Source: Clostridia bacterium (GTDB lineage Bacteria; Bacillota; Clostridia; Peptostreptococcales; Acidaminobacteraceae). From it: DNA of 35,106 nt. A program made the position numbers and the translations under genes. The DNA lies in NCBI GenBank assembly GCA_014859095.1, contig JACUUV010000029.1:1-35106 (forward strand), in the 5' to 3' direction. The stretch's first letter is position 1. The number at the start of each line of letters is the position of its first letter. This document shows, one piece after another, positions 17,972 through 24,859 of this stretch. The notes below the pieces were generated by a model, which had not been told where the DNA came from, searched no databases, and was given only the letters and a program-made list of their open reading frames with translations.

Positions 17972-19042
17972 TTAAATCTCTTCTGCTTCTGCAATCAGTT
18001 CCTCAAAAATCTCAGGTACAGTCTGCATCCCTTTAACTTTATACACATTTGACCCGGCAAAAATAAGTCCATCCTCGACATTACCTTCCACGGCATGAAC
18101 AAGTGCCTGTGAAATACAGTAAGGAGTCGTTCTGACATCACATGTCTTAAGGCAGTTTACGCAAACTTTGATCGGTGGTTTGTCACCAATGTCCAGTTTG
18201 TCCAAAAGTGGGTTTTGGATAGCTCGACCAGGCATGCCGACAGGACTGATGATGATTTTGACATCCTCTTCCTTTGCTGCGATGTAAGCTCTTTTGAATG
18301 ATTCTTCTGCGTCACATTCTGGAGTGGCCACAAAGCGTGTGGCCATTTGGACTCCGTCCGCACCGGCGGCGATCACTTTTGTGATATCCTCACCATCGAA
18401 GATGCCTCCAGCGACGATCAGCGGTATTTTCTTGTTGTATTTTTCCTCATAAGGTAGAATCACTTTTTTGATTTGATCGATGGTGGCAAAGACATCGTAG
18501 TTCTTTTCAAGTATGTCCTCTTTACTGAAACCGAGGTGGCCACCTGCTTCAATGCCTTCAAGTACTATTGCGTCGGGTGCTACAGCGTAGTTTCTGTCCC
18601 AGAGTTTTGCTATCAGAGCTGCAGCTTTGGAAGAGGATACTATCGGAGCGATTTTTGTGGACGAGCCTTTTACAAGTCCTGGCAGATCTGTTGGGATCCC
18701 TGCTCCGGACACTATGAAATCAATGCCTTCCTTGACGGCTTCCTTCACGTGTTCAGCATAGGAGTTCATTGCGACCATGAAGTTGATTCCTATATGTCCA
18801 CCACTTGACAGTGCTTTGGCCTTTTGGATTTCTCTTCTCATGGCTCTCAGATTTGCTTCAAGTCGATGGGTGAGAAAATCGGGTTCTTTGAATCCAAGGT
18901 TGACACCGGAGATTACTCCAAGACCACCTGCATTCGTGATGGCGGATGCGAGGCCGGATCGTGTCACACCGATACCCATGGCCCCAAGTATGATAGGGTA
19001 TTTTATTGTTAAATCCCCAATTTTAAGTTCGGGTAATTTCAT
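17972..19042 (-). CDS. Nitronate monooxygenase/FabK-like FMN oxidoreductase
   Basis: This TIM-barrel flavoprotein belongs to the 2-nitropropane dioxygenase family (PF03060), whose members oxidise alkyl nitronates or act as enoyl-ACP reductases (FabK). In 356 residues the FMN-site motifs are ILGAMGIGVTRSGLA (about 18-32), GHIGINFMV, VSGAG, EAGGHLG with the catalytic-type H169, AGGIFDG and ADGVQMATRF. Near the C-terminus four cysteines (C294, C297, C301, C309) form a CxxCxxxC plus C pattern that could bind a metal or an Fe-S centre. I chose ATG 19042 because AGGAGG precedes it; a further upstream start at 19063 has no such site. It stands alone. No fab genes are adjacent, so nitronate monooxygenase is somewhat favoured over FabK. 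Confidence 0.85.
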   Translation of the reverse strand: MKLPELKIGDLTIKYPIILGAMGIGVTRSGLASAITNAGGLGVISGVNLGFKEPDFLTHRLEANLRAMRREIQKAKALSSGGHIGINFMVAMNSYAEHVKEAVKEGIDFIVSGAGIPTDLPGLVKGSSTKIAPIVSSSKAAALIAKLWDRNYAVAPDAIVLEGIEAGGHLGFSKEDILEKNYDVFATIDQIKKVILPYEEKYNKKIPLIVAGGIFDGEDITKVIAAGADGVQMATRFVATPECDAEESFKRAYIAAKEEDVKIIISPVGMPGRAIQNPLLDKLDIGDKPPIKVCVNCLKTCDVRTTPYCISQALVHAVEGNVEDGLIFAGSNVYKVKGMQTVPEIFEELIAEAEEI

Positions 19043-19074
19043 ATTGCCTCCTGTAAAGTACATGCGTTATTCCA

Positions 19075-19104
19075 ATCATACATCAGTGAAACACTACCTA
19101 TCAA
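19075..19104 (-). promoter_or_regulatory. Promoter of the nitronate monooxygenase-like gene
   Basis: On the minus strand TTGATA (19099-19104), an 18-base spacer and TATGAT (19075-19080) lie 33 bases upstream of the ATG. Confidence 0.55.
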
Positions 19105-19150
19105 GGTGATTGCCGGAAATGCTATAAATCGTTTATAAAGAATTAATAAT

Positions 19151-19179
19151 TTGACAATCAAGAAAGCTTCGATTATGAT
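19151..19179 (+). promoter_or_regulatory. Distal promoter P1 upstream of ilvE
   Basis: TTGACA (19151-19156), 17 bases, TATGAT (19174-19179): near-consensus. A transcript from here would carry a leader of about 280 bases before ilvE. I looked for a T-box in it and found none. Confidence 0.6.
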
Positions 19180-19204
19180 TAATTTGGAAAAACTTCAAAT
19201 ATAA

Positions 19205-19378
19205 GCAAGAAAAGATGTATGGGATTATGGCACAAATTTTAATGCACTGGGATTCCCGAACCATGCACTCAGTAATTTTTTGCTTGATGAAGATGTGGAG
19301 CTGAAACTCAACAAAAGAGACAAACAATACGTAAAGTGCAATACGGAGAAGAAATATGCAAATGCCTATGAGAAATAG
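19205..19378 (+). pseudogene. Possible coding remnant in the ilvE leader
   Basis: One frame is open for 57 codons and reads like protein (for example NALGFPNHALSNFLLDEDVE and KCNTEKKYANAYEK at its end). It has no start codon with a ribosome site. The same frame continues upstream to ATG 19175 across a single TAA at 19202. That ATG overlaps the P1 -10 box, so it would not be translated from P1. I do not recognise the family. It could be a decayed gene tail or chance in a low-GC spacer. Confidence 0.2.
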
Positions 19379-19406
19379 TGACAAAGCACATCTTAATGGG
19401 TATAAT
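19378..19406 (+). promoter_or_regulatory. Proximal promoter P2 of ilvE
   Basis: GTGACA (19378-19383), 17 bases, TATAAT (19401-19406). It would give a leader of about 52 bases before the ilvE ATG. Confidence 0.6.
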
Positions 19407-19464
19407 GATGTTGGGTAACTTTTTCCAAGATTGGATTTTATGAAAATTGAAAGGGGCTTGGAAG

Positions 19465-20490
19465 ATGAGTAAAAATGTGTCAATTGATTGGAGCAAATTG
19501 GGCTTTGCTTATTACAACACGGATTTGCGTTATGTATCTATGTGGAAAGACGGAAAATGGGATGAAGGCAAGTTGGTTGAGGACAACATGATCTCAATCA
19601 GTGAATCATCAACAGCTATTCATTATGGTCAGCAGTGTTTTGAAGGCCTCAAGGCTTACAGAACGGCAAAAGGAGAAATCCAATTGTTCAGACCTGATGA
19701 AAATGCGAAACGTATGGGCAGAAGTTGCCGACGAATTTTGATGCCTGAATTTCCTGTCGACAGATTTATAGACGCATGTATGCAAGTGGTAAAAGCAAAC
19801 GAGCATTTTGTTCCACCGTACGGAACAGGCGCAACGCTTTACCTTCGCCCTTATTTAATCGGCGTAGGTCATAATTTGGGGGTTAGACCAGCACCAGAGT
19901 ATATGTTTGGTATCTTCTGTGTTCCGGTTGGCCCATACTTTAAAGGTGGTATGGCTCCTGTTAACTTCACAATTGCGGATATGGATCGTGCCGCACCACA
20001 TGGCACAGGAGCTGCAAAGGTTGGCGGTAACTACGCCGGCAGTTTGTTGCCACATGAAGAAGCAGTAAAAAGAGGTTTTGCTGACTGTATCTATCTGGAT
20101 CCTGCTACACATACCAAAATTGAAGAAGTAGGGGCAGCGAATTTCTTCGGAATCACCAAAGACGGAAAATTCGTGACACCTGTATCACCATCAATTTTAC
20201 CAAGTATAACGAAATACTCTTTGATGCATCTGGCAGAAAAGTACTTGGGATTGACCGTTGAAGAACGCGACTGTAGAGTGGATTCACTGGATGAGTTTGT
20301 TGAAGCGGGAGCGTGCGGTACTGCTGCTGTAATTACACCAATTGGCGGTATCGAGGTTGAGGGAAAACTACACGTATTCCATAGTGAAACAGAAGTAGGA
20401 CCTGTAACCAAAAAACTTTATGAAACACTTGTTGGTATTCAACTTGGGGAAGTTGAAGCACCAGAAGGATGGATCTACAAAGTCAAATAA
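19465..20490 (+). CDS. ilvE: Branched-chain amino acid aminotransferase
   Basis: This is a fold-type IV PLP enzyme that interconverts leucine, isoleucine and valine with their 2-oxo acids, using glutamate/2-oxoglutarate. The 341-residue length and motifs match the larger BCAT class. HYGQQCFEGLKAYR is at about 53-66, LYLRPYLIGVG at 125-135, and the cofactor lysine is K185 in GTGAAKVGGNYAGSL. The C-terminal GTAAVITPIGGI is also present. I chose ATG 19465, preceded by AAAGGGG, over an upstream TTG at 19447. It has two candidate promoters and its own terminator, so it is a single-gene unit. No other ilv or leu genes are present, so it may serve catabolism or only the last step of synthesis. Confidence 0.95.
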   Translation: MSKNVSIDWSKLGFAYYNTDLRYVSMWKDGKWDEGKLVEDNMISISESSTAIHYGQQCFEGLKAYRTAKGEIQLFRPDENAKRMGRSCRRILMPEFPVDRFIDACMQVVKANEHFVPPYGTGATLYLRPYLIGVGHNLGVRPAPEYMFGIFCVPVGPYFKGGMAPVNFTIADMDRAAPHGTGAAKVGGNYAGSLLPHEEAVKRGFADCIYLDPATHTKIEEVGAANFFGITKDGKFVTPVSPSILPSITKYSLMHLAEKYLGLTVEERDCRVDSLDEFVEAGACGTAAVITPIGGIEVEGKLHVFHSETEVGPVTKKLYETLVGIQLGEVEAPEGWIYKVK

Positions 20491-20497
20491 TTAAAAC

Positions 20498-20546
20498 AAT
20501 CAAGGCACCAGGGTCTAAAACCCAGGTGCCTTGATTTTATTTTTTG
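20498..20546. terminator. Bidirectional terminator between ilvE and the phosphodiesterase gene
   Basis: AATCAAGGCACC pairs with GGTGCCTTGATT, with an inner GGGT/ACCC stem beyond one A-A mismatch and a 5-base loop. A T-rich tract follows on the plus strand. It sits between convergent genes. Confidence 0.88.
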
Positions 20547-21280
20547 TAGGATTCAGAAGCACGTAATGCCAGCATTTTATCGGGCATATCAGTGATTATC
20601 GCGTATAGTCCTTGTGCCATCAGTTTTTTTGCTGTTTCCAGGTCATTGACCGTATAGGAAATGACTTTGAGATTATGTTCTCTAACTCTCTTAAGCTCCC
20701 GATCGGAGAGAGTCAGATAATGGGGATGGTAGAAGTCGGCTTTTAGATGGTCCACATAAAGCCATGGATCCACAATGGCAGATGCAGTCAGTATCCCAAG
20801 TCTTAACTCGGGAGATAAATTTCTGAGCATTTGTAGTGCATAATGGTCAAAAGAAGAAAAAATAAGTTGGTGTATTTTCAGAAATTTAAGACATAATTCA
20901 AGAGTTTTTTCTTCTATGCCTGGGTAATGATCGCTACCTGCCTTGAACTCCACATTCAGTAAAATTTCCTTGGTGCTTTTTTTCTGAAATTCGACAATCA
21001 ATACCAGTACTTCCTCCAGTGTCGGAATCACACCAGTTTTTCCATGCGATTTACATGCCATCGATTTGAGCTCTTCTAGAGTCTTTTCGAAAATAAATCC
21101 GTTATCGCCTGTCAATGATTTCAGATTGAAATCGTGGAAAACCACAATATGACCATCCGCAGAAAAATGGACGTCCAGTTCGAGTCCATCAGCACCTTGG
21201 TCAAGGGCTGCGCTAAATGCGGGTATGGTGTTTTCAACCTCATATGCTGAAGCACCTCTATGTCCAATAATTTTTGTCAT
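20537..21280 (-). CDS. Glycerophosphodiester phosphodiesterase
   Basis: This GDPD-family enzyme hydrolyses glycerophosphodiesters to glycerol-3-phosphate and an alcohol, a lipid turnover step. In 247 residues the TIM-barrel active-site pattern is complete: GHRGAS with H7 and R8, ENT at 16-18, ELDVH with E34 and D36, and VFHD with H49. VEFKAG lies later and TDMPDKM near the end. No signal peptide is visible, so it is probably cytoplasmic, like UgpQ. A TTTGGAGG ribosome site precedes the ATG. It lies 66 bases downstream of cobT on the same strand; I see only a weak hairpin between them, so read-through is possible. Confidence 0.93.
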   Translation of the reverse strand: MTKIIGHRGASAYEVENTIPAFSAALDQGADGLELDVHFSADGHIVVFHDFNLKSLTGDNGFIFEKTLEELKSMACKSHGKTGVIPTLEEVLVLIVEFQKKSTKEILLNVEFKAGSDHYPGIEEKTLELCLKFLKIHQLIFSSFDHYALQMLRNLSPELRLGILTASAIVDPWLYVDHLKADFYHPHYLTLSDRELKRVREHNLKVISYTVNDLETAKKLMAQGLYAIITDMPDKMLALRASESYKK

Positions 21281-21346
21281 TTTAATCCTCCAAAGGCATC
21301 TATACTTATAGTATTCGATGAAACTCTGAAAAACCCTTCAAAAAGG

Positions 21347-22390
21347 TTAAACGACTTCGATTCCAGACTCCTCAAAAGTGATCATATCGGAGTTCATGCG
21401 GCATGCGGCTTCAAGGATGTTGAAGGCAAGTGCTGCTCCGCTGCCTTCTCCAAGTCTCATTTCCAAATTAAGAAATGGTTCGAGTCCAAGTGTTTTCGAT
21501 GCCAATCTCGCGCCTTTTTCATGCGAAGCGTGTGAAGCAAACAAGTAGGATTTGACGCCTTCGTCAAGAGAGCATGCCACCAAGGCGGAAATGGTGGATA
21601 TAAATCCGTCGACTACAACGGGTACACGATTCGCAGCTCCGCCTATCATGACACCTGCCATCCCAGCGATATCTAGACCTCCTATTTTGGATAGAATATC
21701 CAGAGGATCATCCACATTTGGTGCATTGATCTTTATAGCACGTTCAATAACAGATGCTTTGTAATTCAGTTTTTCAACTGGATAATTTGCACCCACTCCG
21801 GTGATCTCATATGGAGATGCCCCTGTTAAAATGGAAAGTATTGCTGTTGAAGGGGTTGTGTTGCCTATGCCCATTTCGCCGGTTCCAAGGACTTTCGCAC
21901 CTTCTTTGATTGCGAGCTCCGCCATTTCAATACCGATTTCAATTGCTTTGATCGCATCGATTCGGGTCATCGCCGGTCCACGTGATATGTTTCCTGTTCC
22001 CATCATGACTTTACGTGAAATGATGGCTGGATCTTCAATTTCTGCGTTGACACCGATATCTACGGTGTATATTTTTGTTTTTAGAGGATCGGCCAGTGCT
22101 CCAACACCAGTAATGCGCTTTGATATATTTAGGGTTTGAAGCAAAGTCACAGCCTGTGGGGCTGACGCGATCCCTTCATCATAAACCCCATGATCTGCAC
22201 ACATGACAATGATGGCATGCCTGTCAAGAACAGGCATTGATTCTCCTGTGATGCCAGATAGTTTGATTGCAATCTCCTCAAGTTTACCGAGGGACCCTTG
22301 AGGTTTGATGAGCTGGTCCACTCGCTCTCTTGCAGCCTCCATTACTTCTTGTTCTGGTGATTTGATTTGTTTCAATTTTTCATAAAGCAT
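21347..22390 (-). CDS. cobT: Nicotinate-nucleotide--dimethylbenzimidazole phosphoribosyltransferase
   Basis: CobT makes alpha-ribazole phosphate from nicotinate mononucleotide and a lower-ligand base such as dimethylbenzimidazole, for the nucleotide loop of cobalamin. In 347 residues the family motifs are KPQGSLGKLEEIA, MCADHGVYDEG, GTGEMGIGNTTPS, DIAGMAGVMIGGA and the C-terminal RLGEGSGAAL. In the last, E315 corresponds to the catalytic glutamate (E317 in the Salmonella enzyme). I chose ATG 22390 because AGGAGG precedes it; a longer frame runs into the riboswitch terminator. A cobalamin riboswitch upstream predicts repression by the product. No other cob or cbi genes are in the window. Confidence 0.95.
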   Translation of the reverse strand: MLYEKLKQIKSPEQEVMEAARERVDQLIKPQGSLGKLEEIAIKLSGITGESMPVLDRHAIIVMCADHGVYDEGIASAPQAVTLLQTLNISKRITGVGALADPLKTKIYTVDIGVNAEIEDPAIISRKVMMGTGNISRGPAMTRIDAIKAIEIGIEMAELAIKEGAKVLGTGEMGIGNTTPSTAILSILTGASPYEITGVGANYPVEKLNYKASVIERAIKINAPNVDDPLDILSKIGGLDIAGMAGVMIGGAANRVPVVVDGFISTISALVACSLDEGVKSYLFASHASHEKGARLASKTLGLEPFLNLEMRLGEGSGAALAFNILEAACRMNSDMITFEESGIEVV

Positions 22391-22412
22391 GACAACCTCC
22401 TGAATTTTAAAT

Positions 22413-22443
22413 AAAAAAAAGCCCATTACCCCTTGGGGTAATG
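22413..22443 (-). terminator. Riboswitch expression-platform terminator (cobT)
   Basis: On the minus strand CATTACCCC/GGGGTAATG (22424-22443) forms a stem with a very short loop. It is followed by GGC and eight T (22413-22420). The upstream GGTAA can pair with the TTACC of the stem, giving a possible antiterminator. Confidence 0.88.
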
Positions 22444-22612
22444 AACTTTACCTTCGTTCACCAACAGTCATTAGGCAGGTCTCCTGGCTCTGCTTCAACG
22501 CGATTCGCACCTTCCCGGATATCCAGTGGCATTTGCTATCGCTCCACAATACAGTGATGGGTTCGCTTAGGCTTTCAACCTAATTCCCTATTCTCCATAA
22601 ATGGCACCTAAA
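22444..22612 (-). ncRNA. Cobalamin riboswitch aptamer
   Basis: Read on the minus strand, the stretch begins TAGGTGCCA and contains GGGAATTAGGT, AAGCCTAAGCGAACCC, GCCACTGG, CCGGGAAGGTGCGAA and the B12 box AGCCAGGAGACCTGCC (about 22474-22489). These are the conserved blocks of the AdoCbl riboswitch in the right order. It is followed directly by a terminator and then cobT. Binding of adenosylcobalamin should favour termination. Confidence 0.95.
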
Positions 22613-22621
22613 AACAATTTA

Positions 22622-22650
22622 ATTTTACTCAAAATATAGTGATGAGTCAA
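22622..22650 (-). promoter_or_regulatory. Promoter of the cobalamin riboswitch-cobT unit
   Basis: On the minus strand TTGACT (22645-22650), 17 bases, TAAAAT (22622-22627). The predicted start falls just before the aptamer. Confidence 0.7.
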
Positions 22651-22691
22651 GCTAAAAGAATTATTAAATTATTTTAATTGTTACAAAAAAA

Positions 22692-22719
22692 TTGCAACGC
22701 ATTTAATTCATGTTATAAT
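22692..22719 (+). promoter_or_regulatory. Promoter of the class I aminotransferase gene
   Basis: TTGCAA (22692-22697), 16 bases, TATAAT (22714-22719), with the start codon 36 bases further on. It is divergent from the riboswitch promoter. Confidence 0.6.
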
Positions 22720-22754
22720 AAATTGAAGGTTAAGAATTAAGGAGGAGGCGTGAC

Positions 22755-23939
22755 ATGATCTCAAAGGAAATTCAAGAGAATTTAAAAAATGCATCATGGA
22801 TTCGTAGAATGTTCGTTGAAGGGGCAAAAATGAAGGAAGAATTCGGTGATGACAAGGTATATGACTTCAGCCTTGGCAATCCCTATTTTGAACCACCAAA
22901 ATCAGTCATCGACAAGCTTAAAGAAGTAGTCAATTCAGACGAACCGGGTACACATAGATATATGGACAATTCCGGTTTCAAAGAAGTCAGACAAAAGGTG
23001 GCAAATTCAGTCAACAAAGACATCATCGATCCGATAGGATTCAATCATGTTTTGATGACAGTCGGTGCAGCAGGTGGTATCAATGTGGTGCTTAGAACAA
23101 TCCTTGATTTCGGACAGGAAGTCATCATCATCGCACCTTATTTTGCCGAATATATTTTCTATATAAAAAATCACAACGGTGTACCAGTGATAGTAAAATC
23201 AGATGAGAGCACATTCGAGCCGAATCTGGATGTATTTGAAAGTAAAATCACTGAAAAAACCCGTGCGATCATCATCAACTCACCAAATAACCCAACTGGG
23301 GTCATTTATTCGGAAGCCATACTCAAAGATATGGCAGAAATCATAGCCAGAAAAGAAGCCGAGTACGGACACAACATTTATGTTTTATCTGATGAACCGT
23401 ATAAGGCACTTGTTTATGATGGTATAAAAGTGCCTAATATTCACAACATCTTCAAGAACTCGATGATCATCAACTCCTACTCAAAATCCCTTGGATTAGC
23501 TGGGGAACGTATCGGGTACATTGCAGTAAACAGCAGAATTGAAGATTCTGAACTGCTCATGAGCGGACTTGCATTTGCCAACAGGACACTGGGTTTTGTC
23601 AATGCACCTGCGCTTTGGCAAAAGGTTACTGCGGATTCCATTGACGAAACTGTTGATATCAGTGAATATCAAAAACGTAGGGATGTACTTATAGCACATC
23701 TGGAAAAAATCGGTTTTGAAATGGTTAAACCAAACGGTGCTTTCTACTTATTCCCTAAAGCAATGATGGAAGATGATGTCGCTTTTGTCATGGAAGCAAA
23801 AAAATACAATCTGTTGCTTGTTCCTGGAAGCGGTTTCGGGTATCCTGGATATTTCAGAATTTCCTATTGTGTGGATATGGCGATGATTGAAAGATCATTA
23901 CCTGCGTTCACAAAATTCGCCGAGTCATTTAAAAAATAA
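22755..23939 (+). CDS. Class I aminotransferase, aspartate aminotransferase-like
   Basis: This is a fold-type I PLP aminotransferase of 394 residues. Visible landmarks are the N-terminal substrate loop SLGNPYFEPP (39-48), TVGAAGGINVVLRT, SPNNPTG (176-182), LSDEPYKALVYDG with the cofactor aspartate near 213, and the Schiff-base lysine K244 in NSYSKSLGLAGERIGY. The C-terminal arginine motif is YFRISYCV. The N-terminus lacks the RV..L..S start usual for plain aspartate aminotransferases. It resembles a clostridial group annotated only as pyridoxal phosphate-dependent aminotransferase. A strong GGAGGAGG site precedes the ATG. It is a single-gene unit ending in a strong terminator. The substrate is unknown. 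Confidence 0.9.
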   Translation: MISKEIQENLKNASWIRRMFVEGAKMKEEFGDDKVYDFSLGNPYFEPPKSVIDKLKEVVNSDEPGTHRYMDNSGFKEVRQKVANSVNKDIIDPIGFNHVLMTVGAAGGINVVLRTILDFGQEVIIIAPYFAEYIFYIKNHNGVPVIVKSDESTFEPNLDVFESKITEKTRAIIINSPNNPTGVIYSEAILKDMAEIIARKEAEYGHNIYVLSDEPYKALVYDGIKVPNIHNIFKNSMIINSYSKSLGLAGERIGYIAVNSRIEDSELLMSGLAFANRTLGFVNAPALWQKVTADSIDETVDISEYQKRRDVLIAHLEKIGFEMVKPNGAFYLFPKAMMEDDVAFVMEAKKYNLLLVPGSGFGYPGYFRISYCVDMAMIERSLPAFTKFAESFKK

Positions 23940-23943
23940 AATA

Positions 23944-23990
23944 AAGCCATAATATGGAACCGAGAGGTCGTCCATATTATGGCTTTTTTC
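23944..23990. terminator. Terminator after the class I aminotransferase
   Basis: A perfect 15-bp stem (AAGCCATAATATGGA with TCCATATTATGGCTT) around a 12-base loop, followed by a T-run. It lies between convergent genes and may also serve the ECF gene. Confidence 0.92.
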
Positions 23991-24004
23991 TAAGTTTAGG
24001 TCAT

Positions 24005-24754
24005 TTACCGGGTTTTATGGAGTGAATTATAATTGATATTCGCTTTGTCAAGTCCAGAACTGATTATGAAGGCCAAAATTGCACCTATGGCAAACTGAAC
24101 TATGTTCCAAGGGATACTGAAAATCGGTACCATGAAATTGCCGTAAATGATTCCCGCCGCCACATAGTAACCCAGTACCATCCAGATTCCAGCCACCATC
24201 ATGCCCACGAGTTGATTGAAGGAAACTCCGTACTTCTGCTTCAGTTTGAAAAGTAGGACTCCAAGGACCGGAAGTCCTATTGCGACAACAAGGAGTTGCC
24301 AATTGAGTTTCTCAGCCATTTCAGAAGCAACTTGAAGTGAGGAGACGTCTTCCACGGTTTCGAGAATTAAATTCAAATTTGTGTTTCTGATTGTGAATAT
24401 AAAACCAATCAGAGCCATAAACCAAACGCTCATTGTGGTCCAAAGGACGTGTTTTTGACTGCGGGCTTCGCTGGAGAAATAACCTATGAGAAAACCCATG
24501 GTGGATTTGATGATCAAAGTTGGAATGATCCAATGGGCATAACCGCCTAGAAAATCAGCTAATGCAGAACCCACACCTGCCGCGAACGCACCATACCATG
24601 GACCGAGTAGCATGCCTGCAAGAAAAATTGTCGTGTCACCTGCGTGGATATAGCCGTTTGTGAATGGCACAGGTATTTTAATTGCAGATGTCGTTATGAA
24701 TACAAATGCAGTCATAAGAGCTGTGTAAATCAGTATTTTTAAGTTGCCTTTCAT
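24005..24754 (-). CDS. ECF transporter S component, extended form (vitamin B6 candidate)
   Basis: This is a membrane S component of the ECF riboflavin-type/PF07155 group, which binds a vitamin and uses a shared EcfAA'T module (not in this window). The family patterns are clear: GYIHAGDTTIFLAGMLLGPWYGA (about 34-56), GSALADFLGGYAHWIIPTLIIK and, late, AGIWMVLGYYVAAGIIYGNF and IPWNIVQFAIGAILAF. The protein has 249 residues against roughly 165-190 usual for the family. The extra length is a block of about 70 residues (about 95-175) holding one or two more hydrophobic helices and a charged segment. ATG 24754 has GGGGG upstream. It is divergent from a MocR/PdxR-type regulator. In related bacteria PdxR-controlled S components (PdxU/PdxU2) are thought to import vitamin B6, so pyridoxine is my inference. 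Confidence 0.78.
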   Translation of the reverse strand: MKGNLKILIYTALMTAFVFITTSAIKIPVPFTNGYIHAGDTTIFLAGMLLGPWYGAFAAGVGSALADFLGGYAHWIIPTLIIKSTMGFLIGYFSSEARSQKHVLWTTMSVWFMALIGFIFTIRNTNLNLILETVEDVSSLQVASEMAEKLNWQLLVVAIGLPVLGVLLFKLKQKYGVSFNQLVGMMVAGIWMVLGYYVAAGIIYGNFMVPIFSIPWNIVQFAIGAILAFIISSGLDKANINYNSLHKTR

Positions 24755-24771
24755 TTTGAACCCCCGATTTA

Positions 24772-24803
24772 ATATTGTTTTCACTAACAATATAAGGTAT
24801 AAT
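24772..24803 (+). promoter_or_regulatory. Promoter of the MocR-type gene with internal inverted repeat
   Basis: TTGTTT (24775-24780), 17 bases, TATAAT (24798-24803). A perfect 8-bp inverted repeat, ATATTGTT (24772-24779) and AACAATAT (24786-24793) with a 6-base spacer, covers the -35 and the spacer. It lies 18 bases from the divergent S-component ATG, so a regulator bound here could affect both genes. Confidence 0.5.
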
Positions 24804-24859
24804 TGACATTATTAATAGAGGCAGTTATTCAAATAATGACCAGGACAGATGAGGGGATT

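Noticed and set aside
19151-19464. T-box leader for ilvE
   Set aside because: No T-box sequence (AANNUGGNACCGCG) or matching specifier arrangement could be found.
19133-19483. Minus-strand 116-codon open frame across the ilvE leader, with membrane-like composition
   Set aside because: It would start at TTG inside ilvE with no ribosome site. The Ile/Leu/Phe-rich composition is what antisense reading of low-GC DNA gives, and two plus-strand promoters lie within it.
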